A DNA stretch of 64,000 nucleotides from an uncultured Shewanella sp. (GCF_947501225.1 NZ_CANMUW010000013.1:1-64000); one strand, 5' to 3'; counted from the first letter of the stretch, positions 34,225 through 43,033 are shown. Notes: a model not told the origin generated them from the letters alone. Numbers and translations: made by a program.

Positions 34225-35391
34225 TCAGTGGCTCTTCATGGCATGTAGCTTAGCCTGATATCGTAATTTATTATTTTCATCATGAGTGAGACTCAAGGCC
34301 TTTTTCATGTTCTGCTGAGCACGCCTCTCATCACCGGTTTTCCAGTAGGCTCTCGACAGGCCGAAGTAAAACTCATGACGATAGTCAGCCTTAGCCACGG
34401 CACGCTTATACCACAGGAGTGCATCTTGGTACTCCTTATCGAAATAGGCCTGTTGCGCCATATCATAGTAGTAATATGGGTTACCTATCCGCTCCAGCTC
34501 GAGCTTTTTATGAACCAGCGCCCACTCCTCTAACCGATTCTGATCTCCCAGCATTACCGCATAGTTATACAAGGCGTTCATATCGTTAGGACTCACATCT
34601 AACGCCAGCTTATAGAGAGTTTCGGCCTCCCGGTTTAAGCCTTTGTAACGGTATAGCACTGCAAGGGTGTTCAACGCAGGTACGAAATCGGGCTTCTGCT
34701 GTAACCCCATTTTTAATAAACCATAGGCTTTATCGTATTCTCCCATAACCAGAGACTCGGCGGCGACATTGTTGTAGAACATGGCGATCACAGTTTGCTT
34801 ACTGATCTGTTTCTTTCCATAACCACGTACGGCTCTTTCAGGTAGAAAGTCGACCTGAATCGCCCGCTTCATCACATGTACTGTGTCTGTGCTTTGGGGA
34901 GGAAGCAAGCGCAGGTTGATATGACCGTTAACAAGATAGAAGTCACCCTGCTTATCCCAAACGGGCGGAACTTCAATCTCCTGGAACTCCACCTCTACTT
35001 TAAGCACATCGGCCAATGCAGAGGTCAACAACACCAAAGAGAGGCAGTTACCAGCCCTCTCACTGAAGGTTTCACTGGGAACTCTTGTCATGTTGTCACG
35101 ATATTGAAAAGCGCCCTCTTCGGCATTGATATATTTAGCCAGCCACTCGTTAGCCGTCACACTCTTCGAACGCTGTACCTTATCCCGCATCAGCTCCCGC
35201 CGCAGTTCACTGATCGCTTCGGCTGGCAAAGAGAAAAGCTCATCGGGACGAGGCAGAGAGGCAACATCTTCAAAGTGTTGATCATAAAAATAGTATTCGA
35301 TATCACTGACTCTGGTACGAGTCGAAGTAGAGCTGCACCCCTGTAGCAGGAGTAGAAGAAACAAGCCGATGAATGTAAGGAATTTTCCCAT
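34225..35391 (-). CDS. TPR lipoprotein with a transglutaminase-like core
   Basis: 388-aa outer-membrane-type lipoprotein: MGKFLTFIGLFLLLLLQGCSS has a lipobox (LQGC), from the ATG at 35391. Residues about 105-185 look like a transglutaminase/SirB1-like fold, with a candidate catalytic Cys in ERAGNCLSLVLLT and His in LVNGHINLRL. After that come at least four TPR-like helix pairs (NTLAVLYRYKGLNREAETLYKLAL, YNYAVMLGDQNRL, YFDKEYQDALLWYKRAV, FGLSRAYWKTGDERRAQQNM). It is probably a periplasmic scaffold; whether the Cys-His pair is active is not known. Confidence 0.75.
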   Translation of the reverse strand: MGKFLTFIGLFLLLLLQGCSSTSTRTRVSDIEYYFYDQHFEDVASLPRPDELFSLPAEAISELRRELMRDKVQRSKSVTANEWLAKYINAEEGAFQYRDNMTRVPSETFSERAGNCLSLVLLTSALADVLKVEVEFQEIEVPPVWDKQGDFYLVNGHINLRLLPPQSTDTVHVMKRAIQVDFLPERAVRGYGKKQISKQTVIAMFYNNVAAESLVMGEYDKAYGLLKMGLQQKPDFVPALNTLAVLYRYKGLNREAETLYKLALDVSPNDMNALYNYAVMLGDQNRLEEWALVHKKLELERIGNPYYYYDMAQQAYFDKEYQDALLWYKRAVAKADYRHEFYFGLSRAYWKTGDERRAQQNMKKALSLTHDENNKLRYQAKLHAMKSH

Positions 35392-35515
35392 TGGAACCCA
35401 ACCTAGAAACTGCAAGACCTTAACAGTAGCTTATGACATTGAGCAAAGAATAAGCAACCGTCAAAGGTTACAAAACATTAACAGGCTCACCATTTTTTCT
35501 CATTAACCTGAAAGA

Positions 35516-35890
35516 TTATCTGTCTAATGGCACAACATCAGTGTCGATCGGGTCGATCGGGTCGATCGGGTCGATCTGAATATACAACTCTTGATTATGA
35601 TATCGATAAGGCCTGTAGAAGTTTCGCCCGCAGGAATAGTAGGGATAGGGGCGTACCAGAGGCACACAACCTATTGGCAACGACTGCAAAATATTGAGCT
35701 GCCGCTGCATCCTCAATAGCTCCTGCCACTCATGATCACGCAATACCTGATCCCTTACAGCAAAGGCATCGAAAGGCTCACTGGATTTGCGCACAACAAC
35801 CTGCCCGGCCTCAACGCTTAGCGAAGCGCCGAACAAGACTGTCGCGATTAAAATTAGCATGAAAAACTTTTGCTTCGCTAAACCAAACAT
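35516..35890 (-). CDS. Exported small protein with DPI repeat tail
   Basis: 124 aa from the ATG at 35890 (GGAG 8 bp upstream), with a hydrophobic signal/anchor (FFMLILIATVLFGASLSVEAG). The middle is Tyr/Arg/Pro rich (RPYPYYSCGRNFYRPYRYHNQ) with two Cys, and the tail is QIDPIDPIDPIDTD, encoded by 9-bp tandem repeats (35543-35576). Function unrecognised. It lies on the same strand as the TPR lipoprotein gene, about 125 bp upstream of it. Confidence 0.6.
   Translation of the reverse strand: MFGLAKQKFFMLILIATVLFGASLSVEAGQVVVRKSSEPFDAFAVRDQVLRDHEWQELLRMQRQLNILQSLPIGCVPLVRPYPYYSCGRNFYRPYRYHNQELYIQIDPIDPIDPIDTDVVPLDR
35543..35576. repeat. 9-bp tandem repeat, 3.8 copies
   Basis: Unit GTCGATCGG repeats in frame, encoding Asp-Pro-Ile units at the C-terminus of the exported small protein. 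The perfect repeats make copy-number slippage likely without a frameshift. Confidence 0.95.
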
Positions 35891-35994
35891 CTCTCCTACT
35901 CCCAACCACAACGCTGTACAGAAAACACCCTCTTGGTTCATCATACAAAAAAACAGGGCAATAAGCCCTGTTTTTACTCACCGAGAGTGAGCTG

Positions 35995-37245
35995 CTATCG
36001 CGCGCTTTTCACCGACACAAATTCAGGGTATGCATCGATACCACAATCTGACGCATCCATCCCCTTGTACTCCTCCTCCTCGCTGACACGTATCCCAACA
36101 GTCAGCTTTAACAGGTACCAGACGGCAAATGAGACTGCAAATACCCATACGAAGATAACACCGGCACCCAGCAGTTGTGTCAATATCGTGGCGTCGCTAT
36201 TTGAAAATGGAACCAAAAGCAAACCAAACAAACCTGCAACACCATGAACAGAGATAGCGCCTACCGGGTCGTCAATTTTTATCCTGTCTAACAGGACAAT
36301 AGAGAAGATAACCAGCCCACCAGCAGCAAGGCCGATGACTCCTGCAAAGGAGATAGAGGGTGATAATGGATCCGCTGTGATAGCGACGAGCCCGGCTAAT
36401 GCACCATTAAGAATCATTGTCAGATCAGCCTTCCCCCAAACCAACTTACACACAACTAACGCCGATACCGCACCAAAAGCCGCAGCGGAGTTAGTATTGA
36501 GAAATATCTTAGCGACAGCCGTTGCATTCTCGGCGTCAGATACAAGCAGTTGTGACCCACCGTTAAACCCGAACCAGCCCATCCAAAGAATAAACATACC
36601 TAAGGTAGCCATAGGCAAATTTGAGCCCGGAATAGGGTTAACCTGACCATTGGGACCATACTTCCCCCTGCGGGCTCCCAACAGGATCACACCAGCGATA
36701 GCCGCAGCAGCCCCCGCCATATGCACAATTCCGCTTCCGGCAAAATCGACAAAACCCGCTTGAGAGAGAAAACCTCCCCCCCAGGTCCAATAACCTTCTA
36801 CCGGATAGATGAAAGCCGTCATAGCAACAGAGAATGCCAGAAATGACCACAGCTTCATCCGCTCGGCAACGGCACCAGAGACGATTGACATCGCCGTGGC
36901 GACAAAGACGACCTGAAAGAAAAAATCGGATTCGAGTGCATGATCGGCATCACTCGCCTGACTACCTATAAGGGTACCTATGGAGGGTAACCAGCCCCCT
37001 TCACCGTTATCGACATACATGATGTTATAGCCCAGAATCAAATACATCACGCAGGCAATAGAGTATAGACAGACATTCTTAGTTAAGATCTCCGTCGTAT
37101 TCTTAGATCTGACAAGCCCGGCTTCGAGCATGGCAAAACCGGCAGCCATCCACATCACTAATGCGCCCGAGATTAAAAAGTAAAAGGTATCTAAGGCAAA
37201 CCGTAACTCTGTAACCGTCGCCCCTAATTTAACTAAATCTTCCAT
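35995..37245 (-). CDS. amtB: Ammonium transporter AmtB
   Basis: Inner-membrane trimeric ammonium channel, 416 aa from the ATG at 37245 (AAAGGAG seven bases upstream; the GTG just before it is less likely). About 11 helices. The family signature GSGIVHMAGAAAAIAGVILLG, with one of the paired pore His, and SVHGVAGLFG near residue 330 are visible. There is no separate long signal peptide. It lies 12 bp downstream of glnK, the usual pair in which GlnK blocks the channel when nitrogen is plentiful. Confidence 0.95.
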   Translation of the reverse strand: MEDLVKLGATVTELRFALDTFYFLISGALVMWMAAGFAMLEAGLVRSKNTTEILTKNVCLYSIACVMYLILGYNIMYVDNGEGGWLPSIGTLIGSQASDADHALESDFFFQVVFVATAMSIVSGAVAERMKLWSFLAFSVAMTAFIYPVEGYWTWGGGFLSQAGFVDFAGSGIVHMAGAAAAIAGVILLGARRGKYGPNGQVNPIPGSNLPMATLGMFILWMGWFGFNGGSQLLVSDAENATAVAKIFLNTNSAAAFGAVSALVVCKLVWGKADLTMILNGALAGLVAITADPLSPSISFAGVIGLAAGGLVIFSIVLLDRIKIDDPVGAISVHGVAGLFGLLLVPFSNSDATILTQLLGAGVIFVWVFAVSFAVWYLLKLTVGIRVSEEEEYKGMDASDCGIDAYPEFVSVKSAR

Positions 37246-37257
37246 CACGCTTCTCCT

Positions 37258-37596
37258 TTAAAGTGCTTCGCTATCAGACTCACCCGTACGAATACGGATA
37301 GCCTGCTCGAGATCGGTGACGAAAATCTTGCCGTCGCCAATCTTTCCGGTACGCGCCGCACCGATAATAGACTCTATTAGCAGCTCAAGATTTTCGGCTC
37401 TGGTTGCTATGTCGAGCCTGACTTTGGGCAGGAAGTCCACCTGATACTCGGCGCCCCTATACAGCTCGGTATGTCCTTTCTGACGACCGAAACCTTTTAC
37501 CTCTGTTACCGTCATCCCCTCTATCCCTACTCCGGCGATGGCTTCACGAACATCATCCAACTTAAATGGCTTAATGATTGCGCTGACCAGTTTCAT
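37258..37596 (-). CDS. glnK: Nitrogen regulatory protein PII (GlnK)
   Basis: Trimeric PII signal protein of 112 aa that binds ATP, ADP and 2-oxoglutarate and controls AmtB. MKLVSAIIKPFKLDDVREAI, the uridylylated Tyr51 in YRGAEYQVDFLPK, and GKIGDGKIFV are all present. Linkage to amtB favours the GlnK name over GlnB. Upstream (37730-37770) are TGCACC-like half sites that could bind NtrC, but I see no convincing sigma-54 -24/-12 element. Confidence 0.95.
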   Translation of the reverse strand: MKLVSAIIKPFKLDDVREAIAGVGIEGMTVTEVKGFGRQKGHTELYRGAEYQVDFLPKVRLDIATRAENLELLIESIIGAARTGKIGDGKIFVTDLEQAIRIRTGESDSEAL

Positions 37597-37674
37597 ACCG
37601 ACCTCCCATTTGATTCAGTTTAAGTATCTAAGACTTCTACAAATAACTGTTCAATCATCGAGCCAACTTAGCAA

Positions 37675-37695
37675 AACCTATATTTTCAATAGGTT
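37675..37695. repeat. Inverted repeat upstream of glnK
   Basis: AACCTAT and ATAGGTT form perfect 7-bp arms around 7 bp, 80-100 bp upstream of glnK. Candidate operator; owner unknown. Confidence 0.45.
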
Positions 37696-37871
37696 AATAA
37701 ATAACGATAGTTTTAAAATGGGTATTTATGCACCAAAAAAGTGCGCCTATTCACCTTATGCACAAAGATAGCGCGACTGATGAATAACATGATTAATTAG
37801 ACCAAAAGACAATAGGCGGACACTGAAGTAAAGGTATGATGAGTTCACTGATAAATGAGAGGGAGAGATCT

Positions 37872-38414
37872 ATGCTAAAACCCGAAGAGTGCGTATTGGT
37901 AGTCGTCGATATTCAGGGGGGACTGGCCGGTATCATGGAACAGAGCGAGGCGTTACATCAAACGGTGCTCAAACTCATACAAGGGTTGAGGCTTTTCGAG
38001 ATCCCAACCTTATGGTTAGAGCAACTGCCTCAAAAGCTCGGCAAGACAAGTCCGATGTTAAGTGAAGAGCTAATCAAAACCTGCTCCCCCATCAGCAAGC
38101 AACACTTCAGCGGCTGGAACTGCCACGATTTCAGAGAACAGTTGCAACAATCAAAGCGAAAGCAGATCATTTTAGTTGGTATTGAGGCCCACATCTGTGT
38201 CTATCAAACCTGCCTGGACCTGGTGAAAAACGGTTTCGAACCGCACATTGTCGTCGATGCTGTCTCCTCCAGAACTGCCGAGAATAAGCGTATCGGTATT
38301 GAGATGATGCAAGAGCGAGGGGCACATATTACCAATATGGAGTCTTTACTGTTCGAGTTACAGCATGAGGCTACGGGAGAGAGGTTCAAGCAACTGCTCA
38401 AATTGATAAAATAG
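37872..38414 (+). CDS. Isochorismatase-family cysteine hydrolase
   Basis: Cytosolic 180-aa hydrolase from the ATG at 37872 (GGGAGAG upstream). The catalytic triad of the fold is visible: Asp in VVVDIQGGLAG, Lys in ISKQHFSGW and Cys in GIEAHICVYQTCLDL. It resembles YcaC-like members whose true substrates are mostly unknown; true isochorismatase activity is not implied. It stands alone, divergent from glnK, and ends at a shared terminator with nrfA. Confidence 0.85.
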   Translation: MLKPEECVLVVVDIQGGLAGIMEQSEALHQTVLKLIQGLRLFEIPTLWLEQLPQKLGKTSPMLSEELIKTCSPISKQHFSGWNCHDFREQLQQSKRKQIILVGIEAHICVYQTCLDLVKNGFEPHIVVDAVSSRTAENKRIGIEMMQERGAHITNMESLLFELQHEATGERFKQLLKLIK

Positions 38415-38440
38415 CGATCGGCTCTGCACCAGGCAAATAA

Positions 38441-38471
38441 AAAAGCCCTCGTCATCTGACGAGGGCTTTTG
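38441..38471. terminator. Bidirectional terminator between the hydrolase gene and nrfA
   Basis: AAAGCCCTCGTCA-TC-TGACGAGGGCTTT with six A on the left and four T on the right. Confidence 0.93.
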
Positions 38472-38513
38472 CTATGCAGGTTTTTTATATCGCTCTATTC
38501 AGAGCTAACTCAC

Positions 38514-39914
38514 TTAGTAAGTTGCTTCGCGCTTCTTAGCTTCAGCATCCCACTTAGGAAGAGTGTTCTTCTTGAAGTCAGCCTTATCAGCATTCATCTT
38601 CTTCATGTCCATACCTAGAGCCGCTTGTGCTTTAGCCTTAGTAGAGATATCAGGAAGAACGATTGGCTGCTTCACGCCTTTCTTAGCAAGTAACTGAGCC
38701 AGCTTAACGCGAGCGTCGGCAGCTTTATCTACCGCAGTACCTAATACACGTAGCGCCTCATCCGGAGCGTGAGCTGCAACACCATGAGAGGCAATTGCAT
38801 AATCCCAACGCCATTGAGCGTGACGGATATCAGTAAGAATTGGCTTCATTTCAGCTTCGGTAGCGCCGGCTTTCCAAGCAGCACCGGCTTCGAAGTGAGC
38901 CTTAACAAGCTGGTTCTCAGCTTTAAGCTGGATCTCTTTAACCTTAGCTTGACGCTCTTTAGTCAGGTTAACCATGAACTCTTTGCTCTGCTCATGACAA
39001 GTACCACAAGTCTCTTCGAAACGATCGAATGGGTTACCCACTTTGTGATCGGTAAACTTACGGCCTTCAGCATTCTTAACCTTAGGCATGTGACAGTCAG
39101 TACAACTTACGTTGTTCTTACCGTGCATACCCAGCTGCCAAGTTTCATAACCTGGGTGTTGTGCTTTCAGCATTGGTGTCTTAGATACCTTATGAGTCCA
39201 ATCTTTGAACTCCAGGTTATCATAGTAGGCTTCCATCGCTTCAACGGTAGTGCCTTGATCCCATGGGAACTTAACGAAACCTTTCTTATCTTTGGTCTTC
39301 TCGAAGTAGTACTCTACGTGACACTGGCCACAGACCATAGATTGCTTATCTTTACGAGACGCTTTATCAAATGGTGTGCCGATAGCTTCCATACCGCGCG
39401 CAGCGAATGGACGAGAGAGACGTAGCTTAGACTTACCCTTCTCGTGACAGTCAGCACAGCCAATGGTATTAACGATTTCAGCACCGCCTTTGTACCACTT
39501 ACCAGTGAAGTAACCATCTTCACCCTGCTCTTCGATTACACGTGGTACATCCGGGCTCTTACAAGACCAACATGCCATTGGCATCGGACCATCTTCTGCA
39601 GACTTAGGAGCGCCGGTACGTAAGGTGTTACGTACGTCAGTCACAGCATACATGTGACCACGTGCCTTGTTATAATCTTTTGCGAAGCCATAACCAGCCC
39701 ACAGGATAACCAGATTTGGATCGGCTTCTAAAGCATCGATAACCTCTTTGCTTTCTGCCGTATCATGCCAGCTGTTATATTGCTTAGAGAACTTATCTTT
39801 ATATACTTCACTACGTGGCTCAGTCTTATCGCTAGCCATCACACCGGAAGTCATTAAACTTGCTGCAACCAATGCACTTAATGCAAAGGATTTTTTAGTT
39901 AAATTTCTCACCAT
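38514..39914 (-). CDS. nrfA: NrfA, pentaheme ammonia-forming nitrite reductase
   Basis: Periplasmic cytochrome c552 reducing nitrite to ammonium with six electrons. The 466 aa start with a signal peptide (MVRNLTKKSFALSALVAASLMTSGVMA). Five heme sites are visible in order: CWSCK (the active-site heme with Lys as ligand, diagnostic of NrfA), CADCH, CGQCH, CTDCH and CGTCH. No nrfBCD follow; in Shewanella the quinol dehydrogenase CymA supplies electrons. Regulated probably by NarP and CRP through sites at 39999 and 40050. Confidence 0.98.
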   Translation of the reverse strand: MVRNLTKKSFALSALVAASLMTSGVMASDKTEPRSEVYKDKFSKQYNSWHDTAESKEVIDALEADPNLVILWAGYGFAKDYNKARGHMYAVTDVRNTLRTGAPKSAEDGPMPMACWSCKSPDVPRVIEEQGEDGYFTGKWYKGGAEIVNTIGCADCHEKGKSKLRLSRPFAARGMEAIGTPFDKASRKDKQSMVCGQCHVEYYFEKTKDKKGFVKFPWDQGTTVEAMEAYYDNLEFKDWTHKVSKTPMLKAQHPGYETWQLGMHGKNNVSCTDCHMPKVKNAEGRKFTDHKVGNPFDRFEETCGTCHEQSKEFMVNLTKERQAKVKEIQLKAENQLVKAHFEAGAAWKAGATEAEMKPILTDIRHAQWRWDYAIASHGVAAHAPDEALRVLGTAVDKAADARVKLAQLLAKKGVKQPIVLPDISTKAKAQAALGMDMKKMNADKADFKKNTLPKWDAEAKKREATY

Positions 39915-39998
39915 CTCATCTCCGTGTTATTTTATAGTAGTCTTATTAACCACATCATCTCCAAGGCCAAAGTTAGTCCCTTAATGACATTAAAAATA

Positions 39999-40014
39999 TA
40001 CCCCTAAGTGGGTA
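39999..40014. promoter_or_regulatory. NarP/NarL-type 7-2-7 site in the nrfA-narQ intergenic region
   Basis: TACCCCT-AA-GTGGGTA is an inverted heptamer pair with a 2-bp gap, matching TACYYMT-N2-AKKRGTA at all but one position. It is centred about 92 bp upstream of nrfA. The linked narQ-narP genes supply the likely regulator. Confidence 0.8.
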
Positions 40015-40049
40015 TCCGTAGCAAAATATGCGGTAGATCAAAATGTAAA

Positions 40050-40065
40050 TGTGTTGTTGGTCACA
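40050..40065. promoter_or_regulatory. CRP-like site in the nrfA-narQ intergenic region
   Basis: TGTGT-TGTTGG-TCACA matches TGTGA-N6-TCACA at 9 of 10 positions, with AAA and CTTTT flanks as in strong sites. In Shewanella CRP is the main activator of anaerobic respiration genes. It lies about 145 bp upstream of nrfA and 95 bp upstream of narQ. Confidence 0.7.
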
Positions 40066-40159
40066 CTTTTGCACTTTTGTTAATCTAGTCAAGAGTTAAC
40101 TAATTTAGGCCACCAATAAAAAGTAGCTTAAAAATACTAATTTAGTGAGTTTTTACATA

Positions 40160-41866
40160 ATGAAAAAAGGCAGCTTAACATCGACTATTTTAGGGTTAAT
40201 GTTAACTTTAATTCTCCTCTCGAGCGGATTAGCAACATTTTCCATAATCAATTTGTCGTATAGCCTGGGAGATGCAAAAGCTATCAACGCATCTGGTTCT
40301 CTGCGAATGCAAAGCTACCGCCTGATGTTCTACGCAAATTCAGGCAGTGATGAGGCTGATGAAAAAATCGAGGAGTTTGAAAACACCCTATATTCAGAGG
40401 CGCTAAAACGGTCTCAAGCCTGGTACAGCTCTCAAGCATCAACGGATCAATACCAGTTAGTGATCAGTAAATGGAAACTGATGAAGCTCTATATTCAGCA
40501 GGAAAACTCACGTCTCTATGCGGCGGCGCTCAAGGACTTCGTCGATACCATTGACCTCCTGGTTCTGGAGATGGAACATCATGCCGCCTTCAAGATCAAA
40601 TTACTGGCAGCAAGTCAGATATTTGGTCTCGGATTGATGCTGCTCATCGCGTTTATTGCGGTCCGTTTTACCAAGAAAAAGGTGGTCACCCCACTACATA
40701 AACTGATGGAGTCGGCAAATACGATATCCAAGGGAAATTTCGATATCGAGATGCCCTCGACAGACTATGTAGAGCTCAGCGCACTGAGTAATGCCCTGCA
40801 GAGCACAGCCAAAGAACTTTCAGCCCTTTATAAAGATCTTGAATCGCAGGTTAAAGAGAAGACATTTGCACTGACAAGAGCCAACGATGAGCTGACCCTG
40901 CTTTATGACAACCTGGTCATGTTGCACTCAGGAACACTCGATATCGACACCCTAAAGAAAGCATTGAATCAACTAAGGGCCCATGAACCTCACAGCTTTC
41001 TTCGCTTAGTCATATGTCAGGGTGATGAGGAGGATAAGCAGGTTATCGAAGCCGATGGAGGTTGGCCTCTTGCCACATCGAATCAGATAAACTTCCCGTT
41101 AAAATTTGAAGACAACGAGCTCGGCTATCTGGAGGTCATCTCCAATGAACAGCCTAACCATCCGCTATTTGAAAACTTTGCCATAATGCTCGCACGTTCC
41201 ATCGTGATCTACAGTGCTGGAGAGCAGAAACAGCAACTGGCACTAATGGAGGAGCGTGGTGTCATCGCAAGAGAGCTACATGACTCACTAGGGCAACTGC
41301 TTTCATTTTTAAAGATACAGGTAAACCTGCTATCTAAAGGACTGGACAGTGCCTGTAGGAGCCCCCAGGTGGAGGAGCAGTTATCGGAGATCAACGAAGG
41401 GGTAAATACCGCGTATGTACAACTACGGGAGCTGCTGTCCACCTTCCGGCTAACGATCAAAGATCCCAATTTAAGCCACGCCATCGAGGCTATGCTTGAA
41501 CAACTACGCGGCCAATCCGACATAGATATTTCACTCGACTATAAACTCCCCCTTCAGCTTTTAGGGGCTCATCAACATATTCATGTATTGCAGCTCACCA
41601 GAGAAGCGACGTTAAATGCCATCAAGCATGCCAATGCAAAACACATTAATATTCATTGCTTTATGAGCTCAGCCACCGAGGCAACCATCAGCATCAGCGA
41701 CGATGGCGTCGGTATCGAGAAGCTAAGAGAGCGGGACCAACATTTTGGAATAGGTATTATGCATGAGCGCGCCAGCCGCTTATCGGGTATAGTAGAGTTC
41801 AGCAGCAACCCTGAGGGGGGAACAACGGTTACACTCACCTTCCCGCCTCAGCAGGAACCATCTTAG
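40160..41866 (+). CDS. narQ: NarQ, nitrate/nitrite sensor histidine kinase
   Basis: Inner-membrane sensor kinase, 568 aa from the ATG at 40160 (a GTG at 40145 is also possible). The first helix is followed at once by the nitrate-binding P-box INASGSLRMQSYRLM, which identifies NarX/NarQ. Then come TM2 (about 150-175), HAMP, a central linker, the HisKA_3 box ERGVIARELHDSLGQ with the phosphorylated His, and the HATPase motif DDGVGIEKL. The central Cys cluster of NarX is not evident, favouring NarQ. It should phosphorylate NarP encoded just downstream. Confidence 0.93.
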   Translation: MKKGSLTSTILGLMLTLILLSSGLATFSIINLSYSLGDAKAINASGSLRMQSYRLMFYANSGSDEADEKIEEFENTLYSEALKRSQAWYSSQASTDQYQLVISKWKLMKLYIQQENSRLYAAALKDFVDTIDLLVLEMEHHAAFKIKLLAASQIFGLGLMLLIAFIAVRFTKKKVVTPLHKLMESANTISKGNFDIEMPSTDYVELSALSNALQSTAKELSALYKDLESQVKEKTFALTRANDELTLLYDNLVMLHSGTLDIDTLKKALNQLRAHEPHSFLRLVICQGDEEDKQVIEADGGWPLATSNQINFPLKFEDNELGYLEVISNEQPNHPLFENFAIMLARSIVIYSAGEQKQQLALMEERGVIARELHDSLGQLLSFLKIQVNLLSKGLDSACRSPQVEEQLSEINEGVNTAYVQLRELLSTFRLTIKDPNLSHAIEAMLEQLRGQSDIDISLDYKLPLQLLGAHQHIHVLQLTREATLNAIKHANAKHINIHCFMSSATEATISISDDGVGIEKLRERDQHFGIGIMHERASRLSGIVEFSSNPEGGTTVTLTFPPQQEPS

Positions 41867-41954
41867 ATGAAGAAGATAATCAAAGCCTTGCTTTGGATTA
41901 ATAAGACCAATAACTACTCTGATGTTCACACCTCAGCAGGAGGAAGTATAAAAA

Positions 41955-42584
41955 ATGGGTAAGCCATATTCCGTTCTCGTTGTCGATGACCACCCACTGC
42001 TACGCCGTGGGATCTGCCAACTAATCACCTCTGATTCAGATTTCACCCTCTTTGGCGAGGCAGGCAGTGGTTTAGATGCACTTTCAGCTATCGAGGAAAA
42101 CGAGCCCGATATTGTCCTCTTAGATCTTAATATGAAAGGCATGACGGGCCTGGATACACTCAACGGCCTGCGTCAGGAAGGCGTAACATCCCGCATCGTC
42201 ATTTTAACCGTATCGGATGCAAAGCAAGATGTCATTCGGTTGGTAAGAGCTGGTGCCGACGGTTACCTGTTAAAGGATACCGAGCCGGATCTCCTCCTGG
42301 AAAAGCTCAAGAATGCGATGCAGGGCCACAGGGTGATCAGCGAGTCGGTCGAAGATTTTCTTTATGAGCTAAAGGACGCGGCCGAAGAGGAGGAGTGGCT
42401 GAATAACCTGACTCCAAGAGAGCTGCAAATTTTGCAACAGGTCGCCGAAGGGAAGAGCAACCGGGTTATCTCGGAGCTACTGCACATCAGTGAAGGAACG
42501 GTAAAGGTTCATGTGAAGAACCTACTGAGAAAAGCTAACGCTAAATCGAGAACGGAGATGGCTGTCAGATACTTAAATCAGTAA
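41955..42584 (+). CDS. narP: NarP, nitrate/nitrite response regulator
   Basis: LuxR/NarL-family response regulator, 209 aa. The receiver domain (about 5-120) has VVDDHPLLRRG, the phospho-acceptor Asp in IVLLDLNMKGMTGLDTLNGLR and the conserved Lys in GYLLKDTEPD. The C-terminal helix-turn-helix is LTPRELQILQQVAEGKSNRVI...EGTVKVHVKNLLRKA. The LNMKGMTGLDTLN segment is close to E. coli NarP. The ATG at 41955 follows AGGAGGAAG. It probably binds the 39999 site to control nrfA. Confidence 0.94.
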   Translation: MGKPYSVLVVDDHPLLRRGICQLITSDSDFTLFGEAGSGLDALSAIEENEPDIVLLDLNMKGMTGLDTLNGLRQEGVTSRIVILTVSDAKQDVIRLVRAGADGYLLKDTEPDLLLEKLKNAMQGHRVISESVEDFLYELKDAAEEEEWLNNLTPRELQILQQVAEGKSNRVISELLHISEGTVKVHVKNLLRKANAKSRTEMAVRYLNQ

Positions 42585-42618
42585 TCATCCACTGGTCAAG
42601 CAGTGTTAAACACTCATG

Positions 42619-42644
42619 GGAGAGGCAGTCAAGGTAGCCTCTCC
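42619..42644 (+). terminator. Hairpin after narP
   Basis: GGAGAGGC and GCCTCTCC are perfect 8-bp arms around 10 bases, 35 bp past the narP stop. A T run is lacking, so the terminator call is tentative. Confidence 0.5.
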
Positions 42645-42658
42645 TACTCTACTCGCTA

Positions 42659-43033
42659 CTAGCGAGTTTCATCTAAAAACTCCCGCCACTTCACCAGTGC
42701 CTCATTAAAGTCTTCCAGACCACAGAATGCTTCAGACTCGCCATCATAGAGTGACATAGACTCATCAAAATCAAGCTCCTCGCCATTTTCCAGCTCATTG
42801 GCAAACACTCTCGCTTGCTCACAATCGAGTTCCAGGGACAGAGCCTTTCCCACCCATCTCCACTGAGATAAACGGGTCGACTGAAGCTGAGCAATCGCCT
42901 GACAAATTTCAGTATACTTGTCTCTGTTCTCACCCAACTCCTCTGCAAACCAAAAGCCCAACACCTCATGATCCATGCTGAAATTGGCAAGCACAGTTCC
43001 TGTTAAGGTATTGCGTCGAAATTCATATTCCAT
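42659..43033 (-). CDS. yacL: YacL family protein (UPF0231)
   Basis: Small acidic cytosolic protein of 124 aa. MEYEFRRNTLTGTVLANFSMDHEVLGFWFAEEL and SLYDGESEAFCGLEDF line up by eye with E. coli YacL (MDYEF..., SMGHEVVGHWFNEE, YDEESLSLCGVEDF). Function unknown. The gene stands alone, convergent with narP. Confidence 0.88.
   Translation of the reverse strand: MEYEFRRNTLTGTVLANFSMDHEVLGFWFAEELGENRDKYTEICQAIAQLQSTRLSQWRWVGKALSLELDCEQARVFANELENGEELDFDESMSLYDGESEAFCGLEDFNEALVKWREFLDETR

Noticed and set aside
34013..34258. 81-codon plus-strand frame in the gap after aroG
   Set aside because: No ribosome-binding site, it overlaps the end of the TPR lipoprotein gene, and its composition reflects the hairpin sequences.
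38769..39425. 218-codon plus-strand frame opposite nrfA
   Set aside because: Antisense shadow of nrfA, which carries all five heme motifs on the minus strand.
41955..42163. Minus-strand frame overlapping narP
   Set aside because: Shadow of the response regulator, which has complete receiver and helix-turn-helix motifs.
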